Below are positions 48,727-60,062 of a stretch of 64,000 bases of DNA, piece by piece; positions within the stretch are counted from its first letter, which is position 1, and each line of letters begins with the position of its first letter. The notes under the pieces are model-generated. The model was not told the DNA's origin. It ran no database searches and saw only the letters and a list, made by a program, of their open reading frames with translations. This DNA is from Albifimbria verrucaria (lineage: Eukaryota; Ascomycota; Sordariomycetes; Hypocreales; Stachybotryaceae), in the NCBI GenBank assembly GCA_020081605.1, contig JAHREC010000018.1, positions 3,410,001 through 3,474,000 on the forward strand, in the 5' to 3' direction. The position numbers were made by a program, and so were the translations under genes.

Positions 48727-51049
48727 CCCCGGATCCACACAACACGTAACCAACAAGGAATACGAATTCAGATGCCAGCCCAGACCCATTTGTAGTAGCT
48801 CTTGATCGTAAACCGGGCAAAATATCTTGTTAGTTGTTGGTAACTCTTAACCATGATTGACAAGACCCTTGGCGTACAATGCTGGAAATAATGCCGCACC
48901 TCGATCGATAACCTCATCACAATAGCAAGGGGGTCAATTTACGCCGACATTAAATGATGCGGCTGCATCTGCCTCCGCATTTGGTAGCCTCGTTACCCGA
49001 AGCTCGGGTTTGTGGGAGGCGAGGAGATATACCGACAACTGCCTAGTTACTGTTATATGTGTTTGTCTGCGCTTCTTAGGTCTTTTTGAATGATGTTGAT
49101 GGAGAACATAAGGACTTGACTTATAATACCGGAAACCCTATGAAACAGAACCTAGTGATGGCCTTGAAGCCAGTTCGATTTGATGACGTTACTGTGTTCA
49201 CAAGCAGTATGGTCTTAAGCCGCCATAGCTGCTCTGCTCTACAATCAACATGCTGCGCTCCTCTCCTCACCATCAAGGGTAGTGTGGAGCCGTGCGACCC
49301 AGCCGGACGGGTGTCGGTCGGACTATCCCTTGACTCCGGCGGGAGCATTTCCCAAAGGAGCATGCATGGCCGGCTTGGAGAAAGAGGCGTTGGCTGAGCA
49401 TGGGTTAGATGGCGGCTGAAATGCAGTTTTGCGACTTGCCATGCTGCTGGGAGATTGTTATTTTCCGTGCGAGGCAAGTATCGCGTAGGCTAGACCCCAA
49501 GAAGGCTCAATATCTGTAAAAACTGACAGGCACACTGTTCGCCACGAACCCTTGACGGAATGTTCTATCATGGATGTGTGGACTTCTCTAGCAAGGATGG
49601 GAGGGCTTGGAAAAAGCAAGTAGTGTATGTACTAGCATTGCTCAGCCATGTGCTGACTGCAGCAAAACCGGCGAGGCTTTTTGGCGAAGAAAAAAAGAAG
49701 GCAAATAAGAAAAAGAAGATGGATGCCCAATGCTGTAAAGTGCCTCCAAGTAAGCAGGGCTATCTTCAAGCCATCCACAGCGTGCCATGATGTAGGGATA
49801 TACGAAGTTCGTGACCCCAGGTTCGGCTCAATGGGTAGGGTAGTGCCTTGCAGTTGATCTTGCCTGGCGCACACGCACACGCACACGCAGGCACAAAAGA
49901 AGACTGTCTGTCCCCAGGCGAATGCAGGCTCGGGGACATTTACCGGGCGCGGTAGCTGGCAGCATCAAGCCTGTCAAGCCATGCAGCTGAAGGGAGGTGG
50001 GTGGGTAGAAGACCGCAAGCCACCAACCGGATGGAGAAGCCCCAAGCCGGGTTCCTGAACAAACCGACGAATATGCAGCCAGTAAGACCAGGACCTTTTG
50101 GTTGAAGCACATGTGGATCGTAGTAGGGCAAGGGTTGGTGAGAGCTCTGTAAGGTACGCGCTATTGGCAGGACCTGGGAAAAGACAATGCAGTTGGTTGT
50201 GTCCGAATTGAGTGGATAGATAATGCCTATAGGCAGCATGAATTAAGGTGAACTGATCTAGACGAAGCGAAGCTGATCTTGGAAGCGGGAAGAAGCTTGG
50301 GCCTGGTTTGGATGATTCCAGTGGCTGAGGGCTCGCTGGTCATCTCTCAATGCATTTTTCCATGGCCGGTCCATGGGTGGGACAGGGATGGGGGTGTCTG
50401 CAACCCAAGCGAAAGACGGGCCGACAGACCAGTCACAGAGCCGGCATGCTTTCTCGGGTTATGACAGGCTGAAAAGAAAGACGCGATCACCAGCAGAGCG
50501 TCTACGGGGACCGAGACGTCACCTATTAGCTGGCAGAGCTTGCTGGGCCATCGATTGCTGGGGAAATTGTTATGACCATTCACGGCCGCGATTGGGGAGC
50601 GAGTCGTGCTTGAATACGAAAAGGAAGCACAAAGAGCGAGTCTCGTCCAGTATAGTCCAGTCCTTGGCCTGTCTTGTCCTGTCACCGCCAAGAAAACTCC
50701 GAGCTCGCAGCGAAGCAAGAGTAAGCAGCGCGGAGGAAGGGATTGGCTTACTCGTGTCCGACTCGCTGATGGTTCAAAGACTGAACAGTTGATCGCATCT
50801 TCGCCTGGGGCCGCTGCCAGGATCATTATGGTTGCGAGTTCGATTGGCCCATGATGTAGTATTGGTCAAGGGAGGCGACATAGATCATCATTTCCAACGA
50901 TAGACTGGATGGCACCTAAACGTTGAGACTCAGTCGCCGTAATTTCCGAATGTACGTAGTTACGAGTGCTGTTGCATTTTGGTGGAAATAGAGGCGTTTG
51001 CAGGCAAGATTGCATTTGACCAAGGACTTTGGATAATGTGCAGGTATTT

Positions 51050-51420
51050 TGGTTCAAGGACTTTGGTGTTTCATAAGGTTGTCTAGATTAGTACCTGGGT
51101 AGGTACTCTGTAGGCAGGTAGGGCGTTCTTTAGAGGTGCAGTTGCTGGCTTGGTGGTAGCTGCTGCCTCTTCCAGTACCAGTGCCTATTTCGGTACATTG
51201 GCAATCAGCCAAGGCAAACCCAATGTACCTTATTCATCCGCAGTGCTGATAGCTTACTGCTGGTACCAAAATAAAGGCACACGCATGCCTGGATGGCTTA
51301 CACTGGCTCACTGTATGTAGGTGGTACCAAGACGGTTGGCGTTCAGATATTTTAGGTACCTTACCTCAGGCAAGGGGCTGAAGTACCTACCTGTAGGCTG
51401 TAGTACCTGTAGGCGCCATT
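51050..51420. repeat. Cluster of GGTAC/GTACCT and TAGGTA motifs
   Basis: GTACC or its complement recurs about ten times within 370 bp, often next to TAGG or CCTA. A similar but smaller cluster lies at about 14.42-14.64 kb. Such motif-dense patches are common in non-coding DNA of this fungal group; no gene is seen. Confidence 0.45.
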
Positions 51421-53111
51421 ATGTCCTGAACGTCAACCACACCACACCCGATCTCGACTCCATGACGCTTGCTGGTACGGCAGCTGTCGGCTTCTCATTA
51501 ACCTGCACTTAATGGAAGACACGACTGAAACTCAAAGGGCCCGTGAAGTTTACCTCGCCCAAAGTGAAGGACAGCACCAGCTCCACCGCTTTGGCGTGGC
51601 GCCCAAGCGAGCAAAGCACAAGAAATGGAGACTTGACTCTGTCGACGTCCGGTGTTACGAGTCAAGCCACTGTCAACTTGGAGGCCCACGGGCTTCTAGC
51701 GTCCACCTGCCATGCGTCACCTGCATAGCAACTAATGTAACTAGACTAAGGCACGGAAGCCAAACGGCAGTCAGTTTGGCAAATTGCCGAAAAAGCGCAC
51801 TCGCTCGTGCCTCTTTTGATTTCCCAAGGTACCAAGAAAAGCAAACAGAAATAAGAAACATCCTGCAGGAACGCATCTTATCGCAGCCATCGGAAACATA
51901 CCTAAGGTATTCCAGAAATATCTCAAACGGGACAAGGTACAGCGTCGCATCCTCTGCACGGATTGACCAGCCGTGAGTCAGCCAACGTGGTTCAACCAGG
52001 GTCGCACTAGAGGATGCCAGAGATTGTGAGCGCCATCACCTGCGTAGATAGTACAGGCGGCACTGAGATTGGCGACAGACGCCGCATCGCGACCGTAAAC
52101 CGACGGCAGAGCTAGCCAGGTGTAATTTGCCGTGGTCCGGTTTTCAGATGGTGAGCTGCAACCAGGCCACCCATTTCCACCATCACATCGCGGCTTGTCC
52201 CACGAACGATGACGGATAGCTTCGCTAGGCCGCACTGGAGTCACCCGGCGATCCATGCATGTCTCAAGCGACCACCACCCTCCACCCTCTACCCTCTACC
52301 CTCCATGCTCATGAAACTCCCAACTCAGATTGCCTTTGCGTGCAGCTAGTCCACGTTGCGATATGACACTACCGACAGCGCACGCGCACAGTCACGGCAA
52401 AACAGATGAGCTCACGGACCAGGCGAAGGTGGGCGGATTTAGAAATGGCGCTTGTCGTGTGCGTTATCGCGCCTGGCATGGGCGGTTGACTTCCTCCCTC
52501 TTTCAGTAATTGAGTGACAATGGGATTTGTTGTTCAATGGCGCTTGCTAACTTCAGGCAACTCTCCGGGATGCCATCACCGGCGCGACAGTCAACTGCCA
52601 CGACGTAATCGGTCACATGGGAGCCTTGTGCCAAGTCAATGTAGCTAAGGTTGACGCACGCGAACAGTAAGCGTTGGGCGTTGTGGCTTCTTCTCCCACC
52701 GGTAGCTTTGCTGACCGTGGATGTTCTGGCCGTCTCTACAGCACATTTAATATATCGACAATTGCTGAAATTGGAACCGCCCCCATCGCCTCTGCCTTAC
52801 TTGGGCAGGCCCGAGCTATCATGGGGTCCGTCAATCTGCCTTGGTACCGGTATGCTGCAATTGTGCAGCTTCACAAAGCTTCTCCTCAACGGACAAGTCC
52901 GAGAACAGAAGCTGTGTTGGGCCTGCCATGTGAGCTCTGTGTCAACCACATGGGAAATCAGGGAACCGCCCAGTTGGACTCTACGACTTGCCTGACCTGG
53001 GAGGTGATGGCCAAGAGCACCAAACGACTTCCGGCCGAAGATATGAGAAGGGGAGGGGAGGGGACATTGACAAGACAGCAAGGGTGCCGTACTGGAGGAA
53101 AGTAGAAAGAG

Positions 53112-53133
53112 GATGGATGGATGGATGGATGGG
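53112..53133. repeat. GGAT tandem repeat
   Basis: Five GGAT units in an A/G-rich stretch. Confidence 0.85.
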
Positions 53134-53359
53134 AGGAGGATGAGGAGAAGGGGAAGCGACCGACTCCGCCAACTACGAGCCCCACCATGCTGGGCGATTT
53201 TGGGGCGATCGGCTTGTCCAGGGAGTCCCTGAGTGGGACAGCTTGGACAGTTTGACCCCTGGATGGTGCTGAAAGTTTGCCCTTCTACAGGCATAGCACA
53301 GCACAGCAGAGCGTCCTCGCTCTCGGCATTCTTTCTCTTCTGTCAACCGACCTTGGTGT

Positions 53360-53385
53360 GGGCTGGGCTGGGCTGGGCTGGGCTC
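53360..53385. repeat. GGCTG tandem repeat
   Basis: Five head-to-tail GGCTG units in non-coding DNA upstream of the receptor gene. Confidence 0.85.
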
Positions 53386-54377
53386 GTCCCCAACCGCGTC
53401 GGCCTGCTGTACGGGAAAGCTGACGATTCATGCAAAACCTCGACTCCACCACACCCCTGTCTCCCCTTCTTTCCGCTTCTAGACCCCTGTCCGTAGCGTG
53501 CCTCCGTGCTACCAACACTTCATGCAGTCGCTCGCTGCGTCTTCCCCAACCCGCACCCCCTGCCGGTCCATGATTCTCGATTACCCTCCCCACTGGGTCC
53601 TCGCCGAGCAGCACCCCTCCCTTGTCCTCCCAATCAACAGCCGCAGAGGCTACGGATCCGTCTTGCTGGTGAGGATGTGTCCTGGGATGCCTAGGGTGCC
53701 CACACCATGATGGGCCGCGCGATTGGCCTCTGCCGCGCCCAGCTAGTACTGGGGCTAAGCGGAGGCAGCATTTGCACAGACAGAGAGTGCTGCCGGTATT
53801 CGCTTACACCATGGAGACCAGGGTTCAACTGGCATTGACAAACTGCTCTCAACTACTTTATAGACCACCCTCACCCTCCCCTTCGCGCGTGGAGCCTCGA
53901 CGGAACCTTCTCTCGACGTATTGCTTACAACATATTTCCCCGCGTCTTCGCTGCCCTCTGACACGAGGACCGCTTTGTGGCATCGAGAAACCGTTCATCG
54001 TCCTGGCCTTGCGACTATGCCCGGCCCGCTCGTTTCGTAACTTCCTCGCTGCCACACTGCTTCTCTCAGTGTTTCACTCACCGGGTCTCCCCGCGACTCT
54101 GTATTATCCAAGAGAGCTCTGTCCGACCTAGGCTGACTCGTTCACCCGCTCCACGAAAGCTCTTATTGACCGGTGCTCTCGACAGCGGAACCTGGTCCAT
54201 CTCATACACACACATCTCGGCGAACCCCAACCTGATCTGTCATACTTGCTGGTCTTCAGTGACAATCTTCGAAAGGAAGTTTCTTAAGTAGTGGGAACGC
54301 CAAGTGGGAAGAAGAGGAGGAATACTAGGATCTATTATTGTATCGGAGACTCGACCGTCGTCGAGCCAACTTTCACC

Positions 54378-56029
54378 ATGGTGGCCAACGTAACCCTCAC
54401 CATGTGCCCGGAACCTTTCTTCGACCTGGAGCATTTTCCTGCCGAGGGGGCTGTAAGCTAATTCGACAAGCTCACAATGGTCAAGGAATATCTTGCTAAC
54501 CTCAATCGCAGTCGTGGACGGACGGTTGTGCCAAAAATTCGGACCTGACCTGTCTTGCTGCCTTCCCTGCCCAATGACGGACTGGGTCTATCCGGATAAC
54601 TTCACCACCCTTACCTCTATTGGTGACTGGGTAGCCACAGTCAGCACCATCTGCTGCTTGTTCCTGCTTCTGTCGTGGTTTTGCCTACCGGTTGAGAAGA
54701 CGAACCGCCACTACCTCAGCATCTGCCTCACCATCCCAGTTGCATTGATGAACGTGAGTTGCTCAATCATCCCATCACCTTGACCACAGCGCTAAAGTGC
54801 CAATTCTCAGCTCGGATTCGTCATCCCTCTAGCTGCTCAGCCCGAACAATGCTTCAACGCCATTACTCCCAACAGCATGCAGACGAGCCACGTCTGCGGC
54901 GCCTCCGGAGCCATTCTTCTGTTTGGCGGCTGGGGTGGTGTCATGTGGGCATTCCTCCGATCGCTGTCCCTTCATTTGCAGATCTGCTGGCAAGTTCTTG
55001 TCGGCCGTAGCTTCATGATCTTTGCCCATGCGGCAGGATGGGGCATTCCCATCATTGGCCTTGTCCTTGCCCTCGTCTTCAGTGGTGTATCGTTCCGTTT
55101 TGGTGCAACCTGCCACATTAACCACGAGAACAGTTTGGCCGGATTCTGGATTCCTCTTCTCATCTTCGCAGGCCTAACTCTCATCATCACTTTTGCCACA
55201 TTTGGCTACTGCATCAGGGTGTATCTTGCCTCGCTCGGTGACAACAGCGCCTCCACCGAAAACTCCAACCTACCGACCTACACCAACAGCTTGATTACCA
55301 TGACGCCCCGTCAAGCGTACCGTCGTGTGCGACGTGTCATTTCCCTACAGTGGCGTGGAATTGCCGTCGTCCTAGTCATTGTGATTGATGTGTGCTTCTT
55401 CTCAGTCGTTTTCACTTCCCTGGATCAAAGCTTTCAGAGAGTGACACACAACCCGAACATCGCCAAAACGTGGGTCGGCTGCTTGATAGAGTCGTCCGGT
55501 AACAAGAACAAATGCCTCGAATTCGCCAGGTCTCTCACCATCAACGAGGGTACCGTCACTGCAGTTCTCCTGCTACTGGGGGTAAGTCGCTACCGGCTTG
55601 TTACTGCCGATGGAACTTGACTAACGCTTCTTCTTAGCTCAACGGTGTTTGGCTCCTCCTGTTCCTTGGACGATGGTCCATGGTGACAGGATGGAGAGAC
55701 CTCTTCATGTCTCTGTTCACACAAAGCAAGAAGGAGTTCGTATCAGTTGATGCACGATACGATGGGGTAAAGACCAACGTTCGTACGAAATGCTCTCCAA
55801 AGAAGCGAGCACCGTGGTAACACCGGTTTCGCCAGTGCAATTACCGAACAGCGGGCGTAGAACCCCAGATTACTTCGGCGAGACGGCCAGGTACCAAGCC
55901 CCGTCGCGTTCCTACTCGAACCCGCGACCTCCGCAGCAACCGTCGTGGGACCCACAGCAGACCTATGCCCCCGCAGCTGGGTCCTACAATATGAAGGACA
56001 TGAACCCGCTAGGAATGAACAAGCTGTGA
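54378..56029 (+). CDS. Fungal Frizzled/Smoothened-like seven-transmembrane receptor (two frameshifts)
   Basis: Four exons: 54378-54452, 54512-54753, 54811-55581 and 55638-56029, with GTAAGC, GTGAGT and GTAAGT donors. The protein of about 493 residues has a short Cys-bearing N-terminus with CPEPF and SCCLPCPMTDWVYPDNF, then seven hydrophobic helices: VATVSTICCLFLLLSWFCL, YLSICLTIPVALMN into LGFVIPL, GAILLFGGWGGVMWAFL, GWGIPIIGLVLALVFSG, FWIPLLIFAGLTLIITFATF, GIAVVLVIVIDVCFFSVVF and AVLLLLGLNGVWLLLFLG. The cytosolic tail is Pro/Ser-rich with RTPDYFGETARYQAPSRSYS. This matches the fungal Frizzled-like GPCR class; ligand unknown. Single bases are missing at the G run 54446-54450 (the correct junction would read GGFVDGR, split by intron 1) and at about 55784 (VRYEMLSKEAS expected). 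Confidence 0.88.
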
Positions 56030-57873
56030 TGGAGGCCGACACAAGAGCCCGAAAGCCCGAGCGTTCCGACTTGCGATGACGAGACGCCAGAATTACGAGA
56101 CCGAGCCTACGGCATGACGCCTAGATGACAGGCGGACAGGCATAAGAGGACTCACGAATCATGCGATCAAGCATTAAAAAATAACATAACAAAAAGCCAA
56201 AGCATTTTGATGAAGTGGAGGACATCATAAAGGATAAAAGGAGGAACGACAATACCAGGGAAGACCAAACTAGAGGAGTTTGCATGAGCAAAGCTCCACA
56301 AAGCACCCGCGTGCTCTATTACCGAATGCGGAGTCGTCGGGACTCCAAACACCATTACAGCATCATGGCATGGGGGATTCAAAGTCGGAACGCCGGGATT
56401 ACTTCTGGGCCGGAGATCACCAGAGGGCAAATACCTCCGGGATCGATTATGTACATACCATATATTTCTACTGGCAAGCGCGGCGTCAGGGTCATTGTTT
56501 TCTTTGTACGAGGAATGAAAGGGAAAGGATACCTCATTAGGATGGGCCTACGGAACGGAATGGAAAGGAACGGATTGGCTTAGGCAGGACGCAAGAGCCT
56601 GAAACTCCCATAAAGTTCAATAGGTGAAGAATCAATCTTCTGCCATAAAGATTACCCGCAGTTCCCGAGCCGTGATAAGAGAGTATAAGGCAGTTAGTGC
56701 ATGCAAAGTTATTCGATGTAAAGCTTATGCGCCATGAGTGGTCGAAGAGGCTCCGGCGAGTGGATACGGAAAGCCAAGCCAAGCAGGAGCCGGAAGCGGC
56801 GGGATGACGGCGGGCTTGTCAGATGTACATTCATCATCAGCTGCACCTTGCGTTGCACGCCGACGGCACGGTTATTGAAGCCAAATAGATTAAACTGGGC
56901 ATCAGGAGCGAAGGAAGAGCCCTGCAATCTGGAGAACCAGCTTCGCTTTATCTTTCTTTTCTTGGCAGGTAGCGGGTGAAGCGGACGAAGGTGTGTCCGA
57001 GCTGGGCTCGTTCGGAACTTCGGAGACTTGACTCAGCCCTACGAAGCATGAAAAATACAGGTCGAAAACCAAGAAATGGCGTTATAGCACGTAAAAGCAG
57101 CCGCATGATGTGAAGCTACGGCAAGTGGGCTCCCATATAATCCACCTTTGGGAACGCCGGTCTAGTCCGGCTGGGCTCCTGCACTCAGTAAAGGAGCTGT
57201 CCTCCGGCATCCTCGGAAGATCAGCTATGACGGCCAAAGAGAACTGCTCGAAGCTACGGCGGAGCTGTGGCACCGAAGCCGTCTCTCCATGATATAAAGT
57301 CTTGAATGTGCCTGGCCAAGCGGGCGGAGGTTTGCTACCCGCCCTTTTCTCATGCCTTGGCGGTTTCCTCTTCCCACGCGGCGATGCATACATCGTGAGA
57401 TGCCACATCTGGGAGTCACGGCTATCAGTCCATTCCCACGAATAAGCCTCGAACACTTGTGACGACGAAATTTTACAATCCTACTACACGCTGATTTCGA
57501 CCGTGAAATACGAGAAAAAGTGACAGACGAGCAAAGGGTGGAAAAGATCAGTGTCGTGTGATTGATTACTACTTTGCACATCCGTCCACCGTGGGAAAAG
57601 CCCTGGTTCAACGTCTGCGGCGGTTAATGGACGCCCACAAGACCGATACTCTGGCCAGCGCAGCAAAATAAATTGAAAACCGAAACACCACGGAGGATAC
57701 TTACGGGTACAAGCTGACCCGCGCGTCATCACTCGAGAATCTTTGTATCACCTGGTGCCTCTCACACCTGAACGAGTGATTGAAGTCGCTCATAGGGTGG
57801 CCACTAAGTTAGCACATACCTACAGCACTAACCTTACCGACCTTATCACTCTACTGGGCTTTAGCACTCGGCC
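56030..57873. other. Intergenic stretch, no supported gene
   Basis: 3' flank of the receptor gene and promoter of the GH5 gene. Open frames of up to 128 codons on both strands show no domain. Confidence 0.5.
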
Positions 57874-59458
57874 ATGGCTGGCAGTGGGGCCTTCCGCCTG
57901 CCCCGGTTGGTTGGCGTGTCGTCCAGGCCCAATCGGGGCCGTCAATTGGTGTCGCCCACTAGCAGTAGCAGTGGCAGCAGTGGCCGCAGTGGCAGCACCA
58001 GCACCAGCAACAGTAGCTCAACCGCAAGCAGCACCTGTACCAGCCCTGGTCCCACTAGTGACGGCACACGGCGATTCTCACCATCGTCGCCTGCTGACGA
58101 TGGTGCCATCGCCGCCTCCGCTCCTTACCATGACGATTCCCACGGCCTGTCCGATCCAGAGGCCTTCTACTACCCGCAAAAGCCACTCCCCGCTGGGCAA
58201 ACCGCCGCCGCTCTCGCCGCCGCTGCGCCATGTTCTTCCTCATCCTGCTGGTCCTGGTGGCCAGCATAGTCGGCTACATCTACAGGGTTGACGCGGCCAT
58301 TCGCGTTCGTTGGAAGCCAGACCAGGAGACCTTGGAGTTCTCCCAGAAACCACTGCCGCCCCCTACGAGGGCACGCGGATCAAGAACTTCGAGCTGCCGC
58401 TGCGCACTCGCGGTCGCTACATCGTCGATGCCGCTGGTCGCCGCTTCAAGCTGGCCTCGATCAATTGGTATGGTGCCAGTGACGAGCTTTACGTGCCGGG
58501 CGGGCTGGATATCCAACACCGTTCCGTCATCGTCGACACTATTAAGAAGCTTGGCTTCAACAGTGTTCGCCTTCCCTACGCGGATGAGATTGTCATGAAC
58601 AACCCCGTCGTCGACCCCAAGGTCGTCAGCAAAAATCCTGACCTCGTCGGCCTGCGGGTCATGGACGTCTTTGAGGCTGTGGTCAAATCCATGACGGATG
58701 CTGGCATTGCCGTCATCATCAACAACCACATCACCAGCGCGACCTGGTGCTGCGGCGCCGACCCGTGCGATGCAGGCTGGGCCAACGACCACCTCGGCCC
58801 CCTGTGCCGGGTTAAGCAGACCGAGGAGCAGTGGATAGAGCACTGGGAGACGGTCATGACTCGGTTCATCGACAATCCACTCGTCATCGGAGCTGACCTT
58901 AGAAACGAAGTCCGCGGACTCTGGGGCACGATGCCGTGGTCCAAGTGGGCTGCCGCTGCCGAGCGTTGTGGAAACCGCCTTCTCGCCATGAAGTCCGACT
59001 GGCTCATCGTCGTTGAGGGCACTGAGTCTGCCAACGACGTGTCCGGCGCCGCCCTCCGGCCAGTCAAGCTGAGTGTTCCGAACCGCTTGGTCTACTCGGC
59101 ACACATCTACTCTTGGTCCGGCTGGGGCAACATGGATGGTCGCTTTGCCCAGCGTGACTATACGTCCTTCCTTCGGACGATGCGGCGCAACTGGGTGTAT
59201 CTGCTGGAGAATGACATTGCGCCTGTTTGGGTCGGTGAGCTGGGTGCCGGCGACAGACCATCAGTTGGTGAAATCAACTACTGGCAGAACATGTGGCGCC
59301 TGCTCAAGGACATGGACGCTGACTTTGGCTACTGGGCGCTCAACGCGCGCAAGCCGCATGACAACGCGAGGGAGACGTACTCGCTGGTCCACGACGACTG
59401 GGTCACTCCTGTGGTTGACTACCGCATGAAGGACATCACCGAGCTTATGAGGCAATGA
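57874..59458 (+). CDS. Membrane-anchored GH5-family glycoside hydrolase (two frameshifts)
   Basis: The start at ATG 57874 gives a Ser-rich cytosolic region of about 100 residues, then a basic patch RRRSRRRCA and one transmembrane segment (MFFLILLVLVASIVGYIY): a type II membrane protein. The GH5 catalytic domain follows: GRRFKLASINWYGASDE, FNSVRLPYADEIV, IAVIINNHITSATWCC, the acid/base Glu in ADLRNEVRG (codon 58907-58909), YSAHIYSWSGW, and the nucleophile Glu in VWVGELGAG (codon 59237-59239). Total is about 528 residues. Substrate cannot be read from sequence; a cellulase-like beta-glucanase is the family default. The frame is short by one base at the A run 58178-58181 and at the C run 58342-58344 (FSPETTAAPYEGT expected). 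No introns are seen. Confidence 0.85.
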
Positions 59459-60062
59459 TTTTGTAACGGAAAAAAAAGAAGCCAACACTGGCTGGTTGGT
59501 TGTAACAAATTACATGATATAGGTTTACAGGTTTTGGATTGACGGCGACATCTGTTGGAGATATCCTGTTGATATGTGCTTTGTGTGCTTGGGTTTGGAC
59601 CATGATTTTCGATAGCTGCAATAGCCATGCAATTTCCGTCCACGTGTTGACTCACAGTTTTGGGGTGCTACCGCAATACCGAAAGAGGCCCTCGTAGAGC
59701 TGCCGTGAGACGACCCTCAATGACATTATTAAGAGGACCCGAATTGGCTGATCATGGTGGTCGGTGATTGATGGTGTTTACCGTAGCGTAGCGTTCGGGT
59801 CCCCGTTGCCACACCCGGTGGCGGCATCTTATCGATAGACCTAGTGGGGATACAGAGCTACCTTCCCCCACATTGCTACCTTATCAGCTCAGCTTCATTC
59901 GACCTCGCGCAACACGATATCTTAGCTCTGCGCAACGTACAGTTGACGCAACTATCTGCGACTCACTGAGCAAACGTCGACCTTCCAGCATGCAGAGTTG
60001 CCAACTCACCAGTTCTTCATATAAGAAAGCCGTCCGTCTTTGATATTCTGTCATGACCTCTG
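59459..60062. other. Intergenic stretch between GH5 and CRT10
   Basis: 3' flank of the GH5 gene and promoter of CRT10. No feature recognised. Confidence 0.5.

Larger units (their letters stand above)
45253..54377. other. Nine-kilobase stretch without a recognisable gene
   Basis: I find no known domain or family here. Open frames of 80-165 codons occur on both strands; a few look less random in composition (46611-46925 plus, 47573-48001 plus, 48423-48085 minus, 52674-53105 plus), but none shows motifs, clear introns or a family match. The frame around 46950-47125, with EPVVLVGIPTDFVAKAFKV, may be a worn gene fragment. The last 500 bp before 54378 are pyrimidine-rich on the plus strand and are probably the leader and promoter of the receptor gene. 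Confidence 0.45.

Noticed and set aside
49810..49880. tRNA-like start GGCTCAATGGGTAGGGTAG
   Set aside because: There is no T-arm sequence at the needed distance; a CACACG repeat lies there instead.
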